DNA from: Desulfomicrobium sp. ZS1
Lineage (GTDB): Bacteria > Desulfobacterota > Desulfovibrionia > Desulfovibrionales > Desulfomicrobiaceae
Assembly: GCF_024204645.1 (NCBI RefSeq)
Contig: NZ_CP100351.1
Coordinates: 2,692,001-2,756,000 of the forward strand
Direction of reading: 5' to 3'
Length of the DNA stretch: 64,000 nt
A program made the translations under genes and the position numbers. Numbering within the stretch: position 1 is the first letter of the stretch; each line of letters starts with the position of its first letter. The notes below the pieces were generated by a model. It did no database searches. It saw only the letters and a program-made list of their open reading frames with translations, and was not told the origin of the DNA. This document shows, piece by piece, positions 11,212 to 20,162 of this stretch.

Positions 11212-11635
11212 TTCATACGAGTGCGAACTATCCCGACAGGCCCTATTGTGTCAATACTCATCGCCGCAAAAAATAAGAGGCCATTAACTCGCGTCTGTTA
11301 TCCTGCCCGGTCCAGAGCCAGGCTCCGTCTAACCAGCCACCTACCTGAATTCAATCACTATAGCAAAGATGGCGGGCAAACCTTTCTTGGCAGGACACCC
11401 GCCAAGTGCTAAAAAATACGATCCGAACGCCACTCAAGCGGCTGCGAAACGACCGCCATCCGCTTTTGAGCGACACGAAGGCGGGCGAGGCGGCACGATG
11501 GGAAAATGCAAATGCCGCCGGGGCTTGGGCCCCGGCGCATCTCATGCACGTCGCCGGGAGAAAATCCCGCCCAGTCCGGCTTCGAGCCGATCAGGGCGGA
11601 GCGCCTCATCGGCCGATACAAAACCGGAGGAATTC
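11212..11635. other. Gene-free stretch with a GC-rich hairpin
   Basis: No gene is supported in this 424-bp stretch. It contains a strong 9-bp hairpin (arms 11516-11524 and 11529-11537, loop TTGG) and a small CGGGA-GAAAA-TCCCG hairpin near 11554-11569, about 70-120 bp before the next start. A long frame runs into the downstream gene without a usable start. Both hairpins may belong to the 5' leader of the ABM gene. They do not match a riboswitch class I can recognise. Confidence 0.3.
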
Positions 11636-11935
11636 ATGTTCGTCGTCATCGTCGATATCGTTATCAAAAAGGAATTCGTGGAGAATTTCAGGGAAGCGGT
11701 GCTCAGGCAGGGGGAGAATTCCATGAGCAGGGAAGAGGGATGTCTTGGCTTCGACATTCTCGAAAACCCTGAAGATCCGACCCGCATCACCCTTTACGAG
11801 TCATACACGGATGCGGCGACGTTCTACGACGTCCACCGTGAAACGCCCCACTTCACGGAGTACGCGCGAACCACCGCGCCCTGGGTGGAAAGCAAGAGCA
11901 TGCGCGCCTTGACCAAGATCTGGCCCAAAAACTGA
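11636..11935 (+). CDS. Antibiotic biosynthesis monooxygenase (ABM) domain protein
   Basis: A 99-residue single-domain protein of the YgiN/LsrG/ABM dimeric alpha-beta barrel superfamily. Typical features are the N-terminal strand FVVIVDIVIKKEFVENF, the centre EEGCLGFDILENPEDPTRITLYESYTD (the E-x-W/Y-type strand) and a closing helix-strand with HFTEY. ATG 11636 has CGGAGG 7 bases upstream; the longer frame starting at 11369 has no support. Family members are quinol monooxygenases, heme-degrading enzymes or AI-2 isomerases, so the substrate cannot be named. Confidence 0.82.
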   Translation: MFVVIVDIVIKKEFVENFREAVLRQGENSMSREEGCLGFDILENPEDPTRITLYESYTDAATFYDVHRETPHFTEYARTTAPWVESKSMRALTKIWPKN

Positions 11936-11964
11936 GAAAGGTTTTGCTCCGCGAAGGGGAAGTG

Positions 11965-12609
11965 CTATTTAAGGTATTTGATGGCCAGGAACCCGAGAAT
12001 GGCCAGAACAACCAGGGCCGAAGCGGCCAGCTCGAAATGCCGTTCCATAAAGGGCTTGATGCGCGCCCCATAGAGGCGGATGAGACCGGCCACCAGGAAA
12101 AAGCGCATCCCTCTGCCCAGCACCGAGGCCAGGACGAACTGTCCCAAATCAAAACTCATCATGCCGGAAGCGATGGTGAAGACTTTGTAAGGAATGGGCG
12201 TCACCGCCGCGACCAGCACGCCGAAAAATCCATACGTTTCGTACCAGACGCGAACCATCTCCACCACGGCCTCGCCATGGTACATCCGTACGATGGGCTG
12301 CCCCACCGTCTCCCACAGACCCCAACCAATGAAATAGCCGAGCAGTCCGCCCACGACCGAGGCCGCAGTGCACCACGCGGCCAGCTTGAACCAGCGCGCG
12401 GGCGTCGAAAAACACAAGGCGATGAGCAGCACATCGGGCGGCACCGGAAAAAAAGAGCTCTCGGCAAAGGACAAAACCACCAGGGCAGGCAGGGCATAGG
12501 GCGTGGCAGCCCAATGCAGGACCCAGTAATAAAGCTTGCGCAAAGGGTTGCGCGTGGCGCGGGCCTGGGCCAGATCGGTTGGAGCGGAGGTGGAGGAATC
12601 GTGTTTCAT
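11965..12609 (-). CDS. DedA/YqaA-like SNARE-associated membrane protein
   Basis: A 214-residue inner-membrane protein. It has the DedA signature region with FAESSFFPVPPDVLLIALCF (F/Y-x-E-x-x-x-x-P-x-P-x-E/D type) and the GxxLGYFIGWGLWE segment, followed by VTPIPYKVFTIASGM and an amphipathic C-terminus. ATG 12609 was taken as start; a GTG at 12666 extends the frame but gives an atypical N-terminus. DedA proteins are linked to lipid-carrier flipping and membrane homeostasis; the YqaA branch is uncharacterised. It is convergent with the ABM gene and divergent from the methyltransferase. Confidence 0.85.
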   Translation of the reverse strand: MKHDSSTSAPTDLAQARATRNPLRKLYYWVLHWAATPYALPALVVLSFAESSFFPVPPDVLLIALCFSTPARWFKLAAWCTAASVVGGLLGYFIGWGLWETVGQPIVRMYHGEAVVEMVRVWYETYGFFGVLVAAVTPIPYKVFTIASGMMSFDLGQFVLASVLGRGMRFFLVAGLIRLYGARIKPFMERHFELAASALVVLAILGFLAIKYLK

Positions 12610-12745
12610 AGCGCTGGCAGAGCAGCATAAAACCGCAGGGATCACAACAAAAAAACGCGCCTCCACTTAATCTGCGCCCCTTTTCTTTTGCCCGCGTTTC
12701 CCGCACAGTCCGGCCTTCAAGGATCACCCTTTTTCCGGAATCAGC

Positions 12746-13534
12746 ATGAGCACACCCAAAACTCCGCAAAAGCCCATGCCGGGCAATGCAGACCAAACCC
12801 CAGGACGCCGCCCGGTCCTGCCATGGCCGCTGCCCGCCCTTATCGTCTGGAGCGCGTGCTGGGCACTTTTCCTGAGCCTGAGAGCCCTGCAACTTCCTGT
12901 CTTGTGGAGTCTGATCCTGGCCACAAGTCTTGGTCTCGCGGCCGGCCTGCGCGCCGCCTCTACCTGGCGCAAACTTTTCATCAGCGCCGGCTTTCCCCTG
13001 TCTTTGGCCGCCTCAAACCTCGGAGACGGACTTTCGCCCTGGGTCTGGCTCATCCCGCTTGGGCTTTTACTGCTCCTCTATCCCATGAGCGCCTGGCGGG
13101 ACGCCCCGCTCTTCCCCACTCCCCATGGCATTTTGGACGGATTGGACAAGGTCGCGCCGCTCAAATGCACGGATCGCATTCTGGACGCAGGTTGCGGGCT
13201 GGGTGCGGGACTTGCGGAGTTGTATCGGGTCTATCCTTTGGCGCAGCTTGACGGCGTGGAGAAAAGCTGGCCCCTGCGCCTCCTATGCGCTTGGCGCTGC
13301 CCTTTCGCCCACGTTCGCCACGCAGATATCTGGAAAGAGGATTGGTCGGCCTACTCCATGGTCTACATGTTCCAACGACCCGAGAGCATGGGTCCGGCAG
13401 CCGAGAAGGCGAGGCAGGAGCTTTCCAAAGGGAGCTGGCTGGTCAGCCTGGAATTCGAAGCCCCGACTTTAAAACCTGTCGTCGTGCTCCGAAACCGGGC
13501 GGACAAGCCCGTCTGGGTCTACCGCATGGGGTGA
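12746..13534 (+). CDS. Membrane-anchored FAM173-like class I methyltransferase
   Basis: A 262-residue protein with three to four N-terminal hydrophobic segments (about residues 28-110) followed by a Rossmann SAM-binding domain. Motif I reads ILDAGCGLGAGL, the acidic motif II is DGVEKSW, and the late strand is SMVYMFQRPESM. The order (motif I, D-W-Y-VVYMF-x-x-P, L-x-x-GSWLVSLEF) resembles FAM173/ATPSC-KMT lysine methyltransferases. Substrate unknown. No ATP synthase gene is nearby. Confidence 0.75.
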   Translation: MSTPKTPQKPMPGNADQTPGRRPVLPWPLPALIVWSACWALFLSLRALQLPVLWSLILATSLGLAAGLRAASTWRKLFISAGFPLSLAASNLGDGLSPWVWLIPLGLLLLLYPMSAWRDAPLFPTPHGILDGLDKVAPLKCTDRILDAGCGLGAGLAELYRVYPLAQLDGVEKSWPLRLLCAWRCPFAHVRHADIWKEDWSAYSMVYMFQRPESMGPAAEKARQELSKGSWLVSLEFEAPTLKPVVVLRNRADKPVWVYRMG

Positions 13535-13579
13535 ATCCACATCCGGTCCGGGACACAATACCGTCGGACTGGCTGAAAA

Positions 13580-13830
13580 CATGGATTCCCGCCTGCGCGG
13601 GAATGACTTCGAGGTGCGTGATGACTCCGAAGTAACGCGATGACTGCGCCGAAGGCATGGATTCCCGCCTGCGCGGGAATGACTTCGAGGTGCGTGATGA
13701 CTCCGAAGTAACGCGATGACTGCGCCGAAGGCATGGATTCCCGCCTTCGCGGGAATGACTTCGAGGTGTGTGATGACTCCGAGGTAACGTGACGACAGAT
13801 TCGTCATTCCCGCGAAGGCGGGAATCCATG
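13580..13830. repeat. 76-bp tandem repeat built on ATTCCCGC palindromes
   Basis: Three head-to-tail copies start at 13580, 13656 and 13732 (period 76; the third copy has drifted). A single inverted half-copy follows at 13802-13830. Each unit begins with ATTCCCGCCTGCGCGGGAAT (TTCGCGGG in the last). This GGAATGAC-type palindrome is a familiar interspersed REP-like repeat of many proteobacteria. The gap 13535-13926 otherwise holds only the lon terminator. Confidence 0.9.
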
Positions 13831-13860
13831 GTTCTGTCGAAGTTGGCCCTTGGCGCAGCC

Positions 13861-13908
13861 TAAAAAAACGAAAACCCCCTCCGCTTCTGCGATGGGGGTT
13901 TTTCGTTT
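13861..13908 (-). terminator. Intrinsic terminator of lon, probably bidirectional
   Basis: AAACGAAAACCCCC (13866-13879) pairs with GGGGGTTTTTCGTTT (13894-13908) around a small inner stem. On the minus strand a T7 run follows directly. T-rich sequence on the plus side could also end transcription from the methyltransferase gene. Confidence 0.85.
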
Positions 13909-13926
13909 GAATCGTTTTACGAAACG

Positions 13927-16374
13927 TTACTGCGTGCTTGTAAACTCATGTCCCTTGTGCAAGGCCTTGGAGACCGGGATGACATCGGCGGTGGGACAAA
14001 AAAGCGTCTCCATGGTGACATCTTTCAGCGCCTCGCAGAGCACCTGGTCCATGTTCTCGACGAAGACAATCTCAAGATCCTTCAGGATGACTTTCGGCAC
14101 TTCCTTCAGATCCCGTTCGTTCTCCTTGGGCATCAGCACTTTTGTGATCAGCCCCCGGTGGGCGGCCAGGAGCTTGTCGCGCACCCCGCCGATGGGCAGA
14201 ACCCGGCCGCGCAGGGTGATTTCTCCGGTCATGGCCACGTCGTTCCGCACGGGGATGTCGAGCAAGGCCGAGGCCAGGCAGGTGGCTAGCGTGATCCCGG
14301 CCGAAGGCCCGTCCTTGGGCGTGGCCCCTTCGGGCACATGGATGTGGATGTCGATCTCCTTGTAGAAATCCTTGCGCAACCCGAAAAATTCCGACCTGGA
14401 ACGGATATAGCTGATGGCCGCCTTGGCCGATTCCTGCATGACATCGCCAAGCTTGCCGGTGATCTCGATCTTGCCCGTGCCGGGCATGAGCGCCACTTCC
14501 ACAAAGAGAAGCTCTCCGCCGACCTGGGTCCAGGCGAGGCCCGTGGCCACTCCGACCTGGGCCTCTTCCTCGCGCTGGCCGTGGCGAACCTTGGGAACTC
14601 CAAGGTAGGTACCGAGCATGGACTTGGTCACGGCCACGGTCTTGCCCATGTCGCCCTCTTCCACCAGAGCCCTGGCTACCTTGCGGCAGACCGAGGCCAG
14701 CTCGCGCTCCATGTTGCGCACCCCGGATTCGCGGGTGTAGCGGCGGATGATCTCAAGGATCGCGCCCTTGGACATGCTCAGGTTCTCGGGTTTGAGACCA
14801 TGCTGCTCAAGCTGCTTGGGCAGCAAGAAATCGGAAGCGATACGCTCCTTCTCCGTCTCCAGATAGCCGGGGATGGTGATGATCTCCATGCGGTCCTGCA
14901 GAGGCAGCGGAATGGTCTGCAAGGAATTGGCCGTAGTGATGAAAAAGACCTGGGACAGGTCGTAGTCCATGTCCAGGTAATGGTCGTTGAAAGCGCTGTT
15001 CTGTTCCGGGTCGAGCACTTCAAGCAGCGCGGCCGAAGGGTCGCCGCGAAAATCCATGCTCATCTTGTCGACCTCGTCCAGACAGAAGACCGGATTGTTG
15101 GTCGAGACGCGCTTCAAAGACTGGATGATCTTGCCCGGCAGGGCTCCGACATAGGTACGGCGATGGCCGCGAATCTCGGCTTCGTCGCGCACGCCGCCCA
15201 GCGACAGGCGCACGAATTCGCGCCCCGTGGCCCGGGCGATGGACTTGGCCAAGGATGTCTTGCCCACGCCGGGAGGGCCGACCAGACAAAGAATGGGTCC
15301 GCGCAATTTTTTGACCAGAGCCTGCACGGCCAGGTATTCGAGGATGCGCTCCTTGGGCTTTTCCAGCCCGTAGTGGTCGTCATCCAAAATTTTCTGCGCC
15401 TGCTTGATATCGATGTCCACATCACGGACCACGTTCCAGGGCAAAGCCAGGATCCAGTCCACGTAGTTGCGCAGCACCGCATACTCGGCCGAGGACGGCG
15501 GAGTCTGACGCAGCTTCTTCATCTCGGCCATGGCCTTGGAGCGGGCCTCCTCGGGCATGTCCTTGTCTTTGAGCTGGGCCTCCAGATCTTCCACATCGGC
15601 CTTGGGATCGAAGTCGCGACCCATTTCCTTGTGGATGGCTTTCAGCTGCTCGCCGAGGTAGTAATCCTTCTGGTTCTCCTCCATCTGCTTCTTGACCCGG
15701 CCTTTGATCTTCTTTTCCAGAGAAAAGACCTCGACCTCTTCCTGGATGAGTTCATAGACCCGCTCCAGACGACGGACGGGATTGCGCAGTTCAAGAACAC
15801 CCTGTTTGCGATCGTAAGTGGCTTTGAGGTGAGGGGCAATGCTGTCGGCCAGACGGCCGGGCTGGGACACGCTGGTAATGGCCAGGATTGTCTCCTTGGC
15901 CAGCTTGCGGTTGACCTGGGAGTACTCCTCCACCGCCTCGTGGGTGGCGCGGACCAGAGCCTCCCCTTCCATGAGATTGCCCTCGACGTCAGGCAGCGCA
16001 ATGGTACGCACCATCTGGATATCGTCCTCGGTCATGAGCCCTCGCTCATGATCCCATGACGCGCGGTACAGCCCCTCGAAGAGTACCTTGATGGTCCCGT
16101 CGGGCAGACGCAGCATCTGCAACACCTTGCTGACCGTGCCCACGGCGTAGAGGCCGTCCACATCGGGACGCTCCTGACCGGGATCTTTCTGGGCGACCAG
16201 AAAGATCCGCTTCTCGTATTTGTCCAAGGCCATCTCGATGGCCTTGATGGAAGAGTCCCGGCCCACGAAAAGAGGCACGATGGACTTGGGGAACATAACC
16301 ACTTCTCGCAGGGACATGACCGGAAGGATCATGCTCCCGTAGGTGGATTTTTCGAAAACAATGGCATCGGTCAT
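13927..16374 (-). CDS. lon: ATP-dependent protease Lon
   Basis: An 815-residue cytoplasmic AAA+ serine protease. It has the N-terminal LON substrate domain (starting [20 protein letters not shown]), a coiled-coil, the Walker [10 protein letters not shown] (Lys near 372), Walker [11 protein letters not shown], and the proteolytic domain with KDGPSAGIT (catalytic Ser near 691) and its partner Lys downstream. ATG 16374 was chosen to match the family; the open frame extends into clpX without a plausible start. It follows clpX by 35 bases in the tig-clpP-clpX-lon order common in proteobacteria. Confidence 0.96.
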   Translation of the reverse strand: MTDAIVFEKSTYGSMILPVMSLREVVMFPKSIVPLFVGRDSSIKAIEMALDKYEKRIFLVAQKDPGQERPDVDGLYAVGTVSKVLQMLRLPDGTIKVLFEGLYRASWDHERGLMTEDDIQMVRTIALPDVEGNLMEGEALVRATHEAVEEYSQVNRKLAKETILAITSVSQPGRLADSIAPHLKATYDRKQGVLELRNPVRRLERVYELIQEEVEVFSLEKKIKGRVKKQMEENQKDYYLGEQLKAIHKEMGRDFDPKADVEDLEAQLKDKDMPEEARSKAMAEMKKLRQTPPSSAEYAVLRNYVDWILALPWNVVRDVDIDIKQAQKILDDDHYGLEKPKERILEYLAVQALVKKLRGPILCLVGPPGVGKTSLAKSIARATGREFVRLSLGGVRDEAEIRGHRRTYVGALPGKIIQSLKRVSTNNPVFCLDEVDKMSMDFRGDPSAALLEVLDPEQNSAFNDHYLDMDYDLSQVFFITTANSLQTIPLPLQDRMEIITIPGYLETEKERIASDFLLPKQLEQHGLKPENLSMSKGAILEIIRRYTRESGVRNMERELASVCRKVARALVEEGDMGKTVAVTKSMLGTYLGVPKVRHGQREEEAQVGVATGLAWTQVGGELLFVEVALMPGTGKIEITGKLGDVMQESAKAAISYIRSRSEFFGLRKDFYKEIDIHIHVPEGATPKDGPSAGITLATCLASALLDIPVRNDVAMTGEITLRGRVLPIGGVRDKLLAAHRGLITKVLMPKENERDLKEVPKVILKDLEIVFVENMDQVLCEALKDVTMETLFCPTADVIPVSKALHKGHEFTSTQ

Positions 16375-16409
16375 GGTTGGTCTCGCAGGTCTTGGCCGAC
16401 CATGGATGG

Positions 16410-17660
16410 TCAGGCGCTCTTGGCCTCGGGTTTGAACAGGAGCAAAGGTTCCTTGCCCTCTTCCACCACGGCCTTGTTGATAACGCATTCTGTCACGTCC
16501 TTGGTGGACGGCAGCGTGTACATGATGTCGAGCATGATGGATTCCATCACGGACCGAAGGCCCCGAGCCCCGGTTTCCAGCTTGATGGCTCTGGCGGCCA
16601 GGGCTTTCAAAGCATTTTGCGTGAATTTGAGTTCCACGTTCTCAAGCTCGAACATCTTCTGATACTGTTTGATGAGAGCGTTCTTGGGCTCCTGCAGGAT
16701 GCGCATCAGATCGTCCTCGTTCAATTCGGTGAGCGAGGTGATGACCGAGATGCGACCTGTAAATTCAGGAATAAGTCCGAAACGGATGAGGTCCATGGGG
16801 TGAACCTGTTTGAGCAGGCTGTCGGTGTTGTCATCCTGCTTGCGGCGCATCGTGGCGCCGAATCCCATGCTCGAACCCTGCACGCGCTGCTTGACCATAT
16901 CGTCCAGTCCGATGAAGGCCCCGCCGACAATGAAAAGAATGTTCGACGTATCAAGGCGGATGAATTCCTGCTGCGGATGCTTGCGGCCGCCCTTGGGCGG
17001 GATGTTGGCCACGGTCCCTTCGATGATCTTTAAAAGCGCCTGCTGCACGCCTTCGCCGGACACGTCGCGGGTGATGGACGGGCTGTCGGACTTGCGCGAA
17101 ATCTTGTCGATCTCATCCACATAGATGATGCCCTTGGCCGCCGTCTCCAGATTGTAGTCGGCGTTCTGCACCAGCTGGACCAGGATGTTCTCCACGTCCT
17201 CGCCCACGTACCCGGCCTCGGTCAGCGTCGTGGCGTCGGCGATGGCAAAAGGCACTTTCAGGATGCGGGCCAAGGTCTGGGCCAGCAGGGTCTTGCCTGA
17301 ACCCGTGGGACCGATCAGCAGAATGTTGCTCTTGTCGAGTTCCACGTCATCCTTGACCAGGGCGTGGTACTTGATGCGCTTATAGTGGTTGTACACTGCC
17401 ACGGACAGGATCTTCTTGGCGTCGTCCTGGCCGACCACGTAATCATCCAGGGCGGCCTTGATCTCCTGGGGCAACGGGATGTCCGATGAATCAAGATCTT
17501 CCTTGCGATTGTCATTTTTCAAAATGTCATCGCACAGGCCAATGCACTCATTGCAGATGTATACATCCGGACCGGCAATGAGCCTCAACACTTCGTCCTG
17601 TCCCTTTCCGCAAAAAGAGCAGGTCAGATCCTTGCCAGTTCTTTTTTTTCTTTCCGCCAT
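16410..17660 (-). CDS. clpX: ClpX unfoldase subunit of ClpXP
   Basis: A 416-residue AAA+ unfoldase that recognises tagged proteins and feeds them to ClpP. The N-terminal zinc-binding domain has Cys at residues 14, 17, 36 and 39. Then come Walker A GPTGSGKT, Walker [11 protein letters not shown], an IGF-like loop (FIGLDDMV segment nearby) and the sensor-2 helix [22 protein letters not shown] lies shortly before ATG 17660. It is 35 bases downstream of clpP. Confidence 0.97.
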   Translation of the reverse strand: MAERKKRTGKDLTCSFCGKGQDEVLRLIAGPDVYICNECIGLCDDILKNDNRKEDLDSSDIPLPQEIKAALDDYVVGQDDAKKILSVAVYNHYKRIKYHALVKDDVELDKSNILLIGPTGSGKTLLAQTLARILKVPFAIADATTLTEAGYVGEDVENILVQLVQNADYNLETAAKGIIYVDEIDKISRKSDSPSITRDVSGEGVQQALLKIIEGTVANIPPKGGRKHPQQEFIRLDTSNILFIVGGAFIGLDDMVKQRVQGSSMGFGATMRRKQDDNTDSLLKQVHPMDLIRFGLIPEFTGRISVITSLTELNEDDLMRILQEPKNALIKQYQKMFELENVELKFTQNALKALAARAIKLETGARGLRSVMESIMLDIMYTLPSTKDVTECVINKAVVEEGKEPLLLFKPEAKSA

Positions 17661-17695
17661 GATTACCTCAAAAATTCTAAAAAAATTCCCAAAAT

Positions 17696-18292
17696 CTATT
17701 CCAGTTCCTTGCGGGAGGCCAGAACCTGGTCGATGAGACCGTAAGCGCAGGCTTCTTCCCCGCTCATGAAATAATCCCGTTCCGTGTCCTGTTCAACCTT
17801 TTCCAGCGTCTGACCAGTATGATTTGCCAAAATGCCGTTCAATTCGCCGCGCAGCCGGATGATTTCCTTGGCCTGGATGGCGATGTCCGTAGCCTGGCCC
17901 TGGAAACCGCCCATGGGCTGGTGGATCATGATGCGCGAATGCGGCAGCGTGTAGCGCATGCCCTTCTCGCCGGCAGCCAGAAGCACCGCCGCCATGCTTG
18001 CGGCCTGGCCGATGCACAGGGTGGCCACGGGCGCGGAGATGTACTGCATGGTGTCATAGATGGCCATGCCGGCCGTCACTGCCCCGCCGGGGGAGTTGAT
18101 GTACATGTAGATCTGCTTCTCCGGATTTTCCGACTCCAGAAAAAGCAGCTGGGCGCAAATGGAATTAGCGACGTGATCGTCGATGGGAGTGCCCAGAAGC
18201 ACGATGCGGTCTTTGAGCAGGCGGGAATATATATCGTACATCCGCTCGCCGCGGCCGGTGTTTTCAATGACGAATACGGAATTACTGACCAT
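17696..18292 (-). CDS. clpP: ClpP protease subunit
   Basis: A 198-residue serine peptidase forming the ClpXP chamber. The catalytic triad is visible as Ser99 (GQAASMAA), His124 ([10 protein letters not shown]) and Asp173 (ERDYFMS). The NSPGG oxyanion-hole segment is present. ATG 18292 follows CAGGAG; the upstream in-frame extension is not plausible. The gene lies between the tig terminator and clpX, so it may have its own promoter in 18293-18440. Confidence 0.97.
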   Translation of the reverse strand: MVSNSVFVIENTGRGERMYDIYSRLLKDRIVLLGTPIDDHVANSICAQLLFLESENPEKQIYMYINSPGGAVTAGMAIYDTMQYISAPVATLCIGQAASMAAVLLAAGEKGMRYTLPHSRIMIHQPMGGFQGQATDIAIQAKEIIRLRGELNGILANHTGQTLEKVEQDTERDYFMSGEEACAYGLIDQVLASRKELE

Positions 18293-18440
18293 GAAAGCTC
18301 CTGAAAAACAAAAATAGGGACAGACACCAAAGATTTGAAAAATAACGATCCGAAGCAAGGTGTCAAGGGTTGTGTGCGATGAGTCGCGGTTCGTCCGCTT
18401 CCACCTGCACATTGCCTGCCAGATCGAGCGCGAACTCCCC

Positions 18441-18474
18441 GGAAAAGAAAAGGGGCCGGGTCAAGCCCGGCCCT
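18441..18474 (-). terminator. Intrinsic terminator of tig
   Basis: GGGCCGGG (18453-18460) pairs with CCCGGCCC (18466-18473) around a 5-nt loop, followed on the minus strand by TTTTCTTTTCC, directly after the tig stop codon. Confidence 0.85.
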
Positions 18475-18481
18475 CAAGAAA

Positions 18482-19789
18482 CTATGCGTTCGGAGCGACT
18501 GCCGGGGGAACCGTGGTCACAGTGGCGTTTTCGTAAATAAGTTCCATGGCTTTGTCGGCCAGGACCCGATCTTTAAGCGGAATCATCAGATTGTGCTGCT
18601 CGTAATAATCCTTGATGGAATGAAAGTCCTGACCGGTGGATGCGGCCATCTTCTGCAGGACCAGATCCACTTCCTGCGGATCGACCGTCAGATTCTCGGC
18701 GCTCGCGATAGCCAGCAAAACCAGCGAGGACTTGACCACGTCTTCGGCCTGCGCGCGGTTCTCTTCGCGCAGCTCCGCAGGAGTGCGGCCCAGAGAGTCG
18801 AGGCTCTTGCCCTGACGCTCAAGCTTGCCCTGCAGCTCTACGATCTGCTTGTCGATCTGCTCTTCGACGATGCTCTGCGGCAGCTCGAAGCTGATCTCGG
18901 CCTTGATGCCGTCCAGGAGCTTCTTCTGGGCATCGCCCTTGACCAGCTGCTTGCGGGTCGAAACATAAGACTTCTCGATGGCGTCTTTCAGATCCTGCAC
19001 CGAGGAATAGCCGCCGGCCTGCTCTGCGAAATCAGCATCGACCTCGGGAAGATTGCGGGCCTTGATGGCATGCAGGGTGACCTGCATGGACACGGTCTGG
19101 CCGGCCAGCTTGTCGTTGATGAAATCCGCGGGGAAGGTCAGCGCATTCTCCTTGGTTTCGCCGGGCGTCATGCCGATGACGATATCCTCGAACTCGGGCA
19201 GGGAATTGCCTTCGCCCAAGGGGAGCTCAAACTTGTTGGCTGCGATCCCTTCCATGGCGGCCCCGTCCTGGAAAGCCTGGAAGTCGATGACCGCGATGTC
19301 GCCGGTAGCGGCGGGACGCTCCTCTTTTATGATCATGGTCTTGGCCATGTTCTGACGGATACGCTCGATAACATCCTCGACTTGCTGCGGGTCGACGACC
19401 ACGTCTTCCTCTTCAACGGCCAGGCCCTTGTACTCGGGCAGGTCGAAAGACGGCGCGATTTCAAAAGAAAAGGAATAGGAAAAATTCTCGTCCCGCTCCA
19501 TCTCCTTGGCATCCACGTCGATGCGGGACAGGGGGGAAAGCTTGAGTTCGCCCAGAATATCATTGATATGATAGTTGATCAGGTCGGTCGTGGCCTCGCC
19601 GTAAATCTGCTTGCGGTACTTGGCCTCGACCACGGAGGACGGGACCTTGCCCTTGCGAAAGCCCTTGATGTCCGCACCCTTGCGGTACAGGGCCACGGTG
19701 GCGGCCAGCGCGGCATGCACTTCCTCGACGCTTACTTCCACCGCCACTTTGCGCTTGACCGGGGAAAGTTCTTCGACTTTGTATTCCAT
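18482..19789 (-). CDS. tig: Trigger factor
   Basis: A 435-residue ribosome-associated chaperone. The ribosome-docking signature GFRKGKVP is at residues 43-50. A central FKBP-type prolyl isomerase region (about 150-235) contains GDIAVIDFQAFQDG, and a long helical C-terminal chaperone domain follows. ATG 19789 follows AAGGAGTGGAGTC; the longer frame lacks support. It heads the tig-clpP-clpX-lon protein-quality block, with an intrinsic terminator before clpP. Confidence 0.95.
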   Translation of the reverse strand: MEYKVEELSPVKRKVAVEVSVEEVHAALAATVALYRKGADIKGFRKGKVPSSVVEAKYRKQIYGEATTDLINYHINDILGELKLSPLSRIDVDAKEMERDENFSYSFSFEIAPSFDLPEYKGLAVEEEDVVVDPQQVEDVIERIRQNMAKTMIIKEERPAATGDIAVIDFQAFQDGAAMEGIAANKFELPLGEGNSLPEFEDIVIGMTPGETKENALTFPADFINDKLAGQTVSMQVTLHAIKARNLPEVDADFAEQAGGYSSVQDLKDAIEKSYVSTRKQLVKGDAQKKLLDGIKAEISFELPQSIVEEQIDKQIVELQGKLERQGKSLDSLGRTPAELREENRAQAEDVVKSSLVLLAIASAENLTVDPQEVDLVLQKMAASTGQDFHSIKDYYEQHNLMIPLKDRVLADKAMELIYENATVTTVPPAVAPNA

Positions 19790-19970
19790 GACTCCACTCC
19801 TTAGGTGATGGGCGCTCCCTCGGGGGCCCGGATAATCGATCTGATACGAGAGACGGACCGAAACTGTTTTTCGTGGCATGCCCGTTCCCGTCATTTCCTC
19901 AATAAGTCCGAACAGTCCTGAATATTTCGGGCCTTGAAGCCTCTTTGCCAGGACGTTTGCTCACTATTTT

Positions 19971-20053
19971 TGGTGCGGGCGATAGGATTCGAACCTACAA
20001 GCTTTTGGCGTCAGCTCCTAAGGCTGATGCGTTTACCGTTCCGCCACGCCCGC
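19971..20053 (-). tRNA. tRNA-Leu, anticodon TAG
   Basis: On the minus strand the molecule begins GCGGGCGTGGCGGAA and ends with an encoded CCA. The acceptor stem GCGGGCG pairs with CGCCCGC, the anticodon stem-loop is TCAGC-CTTAGGA-GCTGA, and a long type-II variable arm is present. The anticodon TAG reads CUA leucine codons. Confidence 0.95.
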
Positions 20054-20162
20054 AATCCACAAAAGAGACTCCATAAACAAGCTTTCACGGGCCTGTCAAC
20101 GCATCTCGCACCCGCAAATCCATGATTTCGGCCCCATTTGTCCGTCCTTTCAGCGCCTTGGG

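Noticed and set aside
11460-11600. Riboswitch in the leader of the ABM gene
   Set aside because: Strong hairpins are present, but the conserved cores of c-di-GMP-I, cobalamin, TPP or Moco classes could not be found.
14338-16059. 573-codon plus-strand frame
   Set aside because: Antisense shadow of lon caused by high GC; the composition (His, Gly, Leu rich) is typical of such shadows.
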